Below the pieces are notes generated by a model that saw only the letters and a list, made by a program, of their open reading frames with translations, searched no databases and was not told the origin of the DNA. From Primulina eburnea (taxonomy: Eukaryota; Streptophyta; Magnoliopsida; Lamiales; Gesneriaceae), in NCBI RefSeq assembly GCF_022965805.1, contig NC_133106.1:39063881-39127880 (forward strand): a stretch of DNA of 64,000 nucleotides. The letters are read 5' to 3'. Below are positions 62,182-64,000 of the stretch, one piece after another (within the stretch, counting starts at the first letter, position 1; each line of letters starts with the position of its first letter). A program made the translations under genes and the position numbers.

Positions 62182-62931
62182 ATGAGCAAACGACGCCGTC
62201 CTCTGCATACTTGTGGGGCATCAATCTTAGCAATTGGCCATAATGCACTAACAAAAGCACAAGATTTTGATGAACCGTTGGGATTGATGGCAAAAAAAGC
62301 TGTCTCGTGCTTTGACACGTTCTTCCCTTTCATATACAACATACTCTATCAATGGCTAGCGATGCTATCTTTCATGGATGATCACATCCTCACTGTTGAG
62401 CATGCAGTGGAGTTCGTTTTCCCTCCATCCAAGTGTCTCTTTGATAAGATGGATATTCTTGTCTGTGATGCAGAAGTTTTACCAGAGAAATTTGATGATA
62501 TTTTGAGAAGAGTTAGTATGATTGTGCATAAATTCCCATTTCTTGATTGGGTTTTTGGTTTTGTAATTTCATGGTTGCATTTTCTTGTCTCCGTTTTGAA
62601 TCTGTGGGGATCAAAAGATGTTGTTACAAGTGGAAAGGAGATAAGGGTTGGTGCTAGTTGCAATAACGTCGAAGAAAAAGAAGCTTCAAATTCAAAGAAT
62701 TTTGAAGGAATGGAGACAACAATTAACAGACTGGAGTTTTTTGAAGATATACAATCTGATGAAAATTCTCCAATGTTTAAGTCAGCGGTTTCATCTCCAT
62801 TTCCGGATTTGTCACGAGAGGAGAGTGATGAATTTGGGATAACGGGTAGTGTGAGCAAGTTGAATTCTATGAAGTGCACGTATAAGGAAATGCTCCAGAG
62901 TGGGACAAGGGAAAATATTGATAAACATTAA
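62182..62931 (+). CDS. Unrecognised plant protein, 249 residues
   Basis: A single uninterrupted frame runs from ATG to TAA. The N-terminus is basic (MSKRRRPLHTCGASILAIGH). Two hydrophobic stretches follow, around residues 45-65 (FFPFIYNILYQWLAMLSF) and 118-140 (FPFLDWVFGFVISWLHFLVS). The C-terminal 100 residues are acidic, Ser-rich and probably disordered. The mix of conserved-looking hydrophobic core and low-complexity tail suggests a real protein associated with a membrane or lipid surface. I cannot name its family; a loose resemblance to lipid-droplet (REF/SRPP) proteins is too weak to use. There is no intron and no neighbour that hints at function. Confidence 0.65.
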   Translation: MSKRRRPLHTCGASILAIGHNALTKAQDFDEPLGLMAKKAVSCFDTFFPFIYNILYQWLAMLSFMDDHILTVEHAVEFVFPPSKCLFDKMDILVCDAEVLPEKFDDILRRVSMIVHKFPFLDWVFGFVISWLHFLVSVLNLWGSKDVVTSGKEIRVGASCNNVEEKEASNSKNFEGMETTINRLEFFEDIQSDENSPMFKSAVSSPFPDLSREESDEFGITGSVSKLNSMKCTYKEMLQSGTRENIDKH

Positions 62932-63151
62932 TAGTTTGTGTTGTTTTTATATACTGGAACGAAGAAAAATAAGAAATTATTTGAATAAGTAAATAAAGAT
63001 GGTAACATTACAAATGTTTTTGAGTTTGTGTATGATGTTTTTTATATTTTTTTTAGATATCGTGAAGTGTCGTGTGGTATATTTTTTGTATTAAATTAAT
63101 ATATCAAAATTCATCCCGATAATTTGTAAAACTAAATATTATCAAGAAATT

Positions 63152-63217
63152 AAACCCTAAAATGAAATGAAATGCGTTTGGGCTGTTTACGAAGCCCAGA
63201 TGAAGTAATAACGGGCT
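63152..63217 (+). promoter_or_regulatory. Telo-box and site II-type elements of the RPSA promoter
   Basis: AAACCCTAA (63152-63160) is a telo-box. TGGGCT (63179-63184), AGCCCA (63193-63198, reverse) and CGGGCT (63212-63217) resemble site II motifs. This pairing upstream of the start is typical of plant ribosomal-protein genes. Confidence 0.7.
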
Positions 63218-63350
63218 GTCCAAGAATTTTGTCCAATGCAACTAGGGTTTTATACTCTGCAAACAGCCTCAGCAGTCGCACTCGCATTCGCACCACAGAA
63301 GAGGAGCTCAGATTTTCAAACGATCACGTCTAAGTGGGAAATCGTTGAAA

Positions 63351-63483
63351 ATGGCGACTCTGCAAAGGGCATTGTCTGCAAAGGAGGCGGATATACAGAT
63401 GATGCTGGCCGCCGAAGTTCATCTCGGCACCAAAAACTGCGATTTTCAGATGGAGCGTTACGTATTTAAGCGCCGAAACGACG
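63351..63483 (+). CDS. RPSA: 40S ribosomal protein SA, first coding exon (partial gene)
   Basis: Component of the small cytosolic ribosomal subunit (uS2 family). The exon encodes [18 protein letters not shown], then [10 protein letters not shown] and [11 protein letters not shown], ending in phase 1 at a GT donor (63484). This matches the conserved start of plant RPSA, where the next residues would be GIYI. The remaining exons lie beyond the right edge, and 63484-64000 is intron 1 or its continuation. ATG 63351 is the first in the frame. The promoter has telo-box and site II elements. Confidence 0.92.
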
Positions 63484-64000
63484 GTAATTTGATATTTTAT
63501 CATCTATCTGTGGTGTACCACATGCGTTGAGATATCTGTTTTTGTTGAGTTCAATTGTTGTAATTTTAAGGAGAATTTCCTTCAATCGGGAGAAACAGTG
63601 ATATTTCCTTTTAATTTCTTGTTCTAATTGATTTGGTGATATAATTTTAACGAAAAATCAAACTGAAGTAATACTTTTTTTGTACTCACGGGTCCCTCTC
63701 ATCTCGTACCTGATTAAAGTTGGCTTTTTATGTTACCAAACTGGACTACCTTGTCAAATGTAAAATATTTCATGCTTCGGTTTTAATTTTACCAGAATGT
63801 TAAGTTTTACAGTCAAATCCATTAAATTCGTCACGCCAGCTATGGATTTTTCCCAACCCACTTCCTTTTCACGAGTGAGGATTCATAACTAATAATTTTC
63901 TGGATGTGGACTTGGGTATTTCAGTGTTTTATGTCTGAGAGAGTTTAGGCAAACTTTGCCTTCTTGTATACTCAGTTTTTCTCATCTGGTTGGTGAGAAC
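63484..64000 (+). other. Start of RPSA intron 1
   Basis: It begins GTAATT and is T-rich. I found no second exon before the edge of the window. Confidence 0.6.

Overview
This is nuclear DNA from a flowering plant, almost certainly a eudicot. It is AT-rich, its genes have many introns with GT-AG borders, its proteins are plant-type (type-B response regulator, chloroplast HHL1, plant single-chain urease), and more than half of it is transposon-derived. The species cannot be fixed from sequence alone. All exon maps were made by hand from splice signals, reading phase and remembered family sequences.

Layout. 1-15.8 kb is gene-poor: unrecognised exon-like pieces at the left edge, Helitron-like elements, a TRIM element and a TRIM solo LTR, a Mutator-type MITE, and a copia-type LTR containing a nested 1,986-bp Ty3/gypsy solo LTR with an unusual palindrome array. 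15.87-18.85 kb (+) is a type-B response regulator (ARR11 type). 19.7-20.15 kb is probably a copia-type LTR remnant. 20.39-21.9 kb (+) is a broken POT1-like telomere-protein fragment, followed by a truncated retroposon. 22.9-24.7 kb (-) is HHL1, with a hAT-type element in its third exon. 25.8-35.5 kb (-) is a 20-exon thimet oligopeptidase with a hAT inside another hAT in one intron. 35.6-38.7 kb is AT-rich Helitron-like DNA. 38.7-48.1 kb is a decayed PIF/Harbinger ORF1-type gene split by a young, structurally complete Ty3/gypsy element (39,100-47,486). 50.3-56.3 kb (-) is an intact 18-exon urease. 56.8-60.3 kb (+) is the 51-kDa subunit of mitochondrial complex I (NDUFV1), divergent from urease. 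62.2-62.9 kb (+) is an unrecognised 249-residue protein. 63.35 kb to the edge is the first exon of cytosolic ribosomal protein SA.

ARR11, HHL1 and TOP are, from memory, Arabidopsis At1g67710, At1g67700 and At1g67690, and urease is At1g67550, so part of the window looks like a conserved gene block. The genes are ordinary nuclear genes (cytokinin signalling, photosystem protection, peptide turnover, urea use, respiration, translation) and do not form one pathway.

Most worth following up: (1) 12 near-palindromic GCGCAYRTGCGCG sites in a Ty3/gypsy LTR, spaced alternately about 21 and 32 bp (two and three DNA turns), and a comparable paired GC-rich block in the LTRs of the intact element; (2) the hAT insertion in an HHL1 coding exon, with a possible splice rescue 15 bp into the remaining exon; (3) the POT1-like fragment; (4) an NDUFV1 start codon cut off from the rest of the protein by a 2-kb intron.
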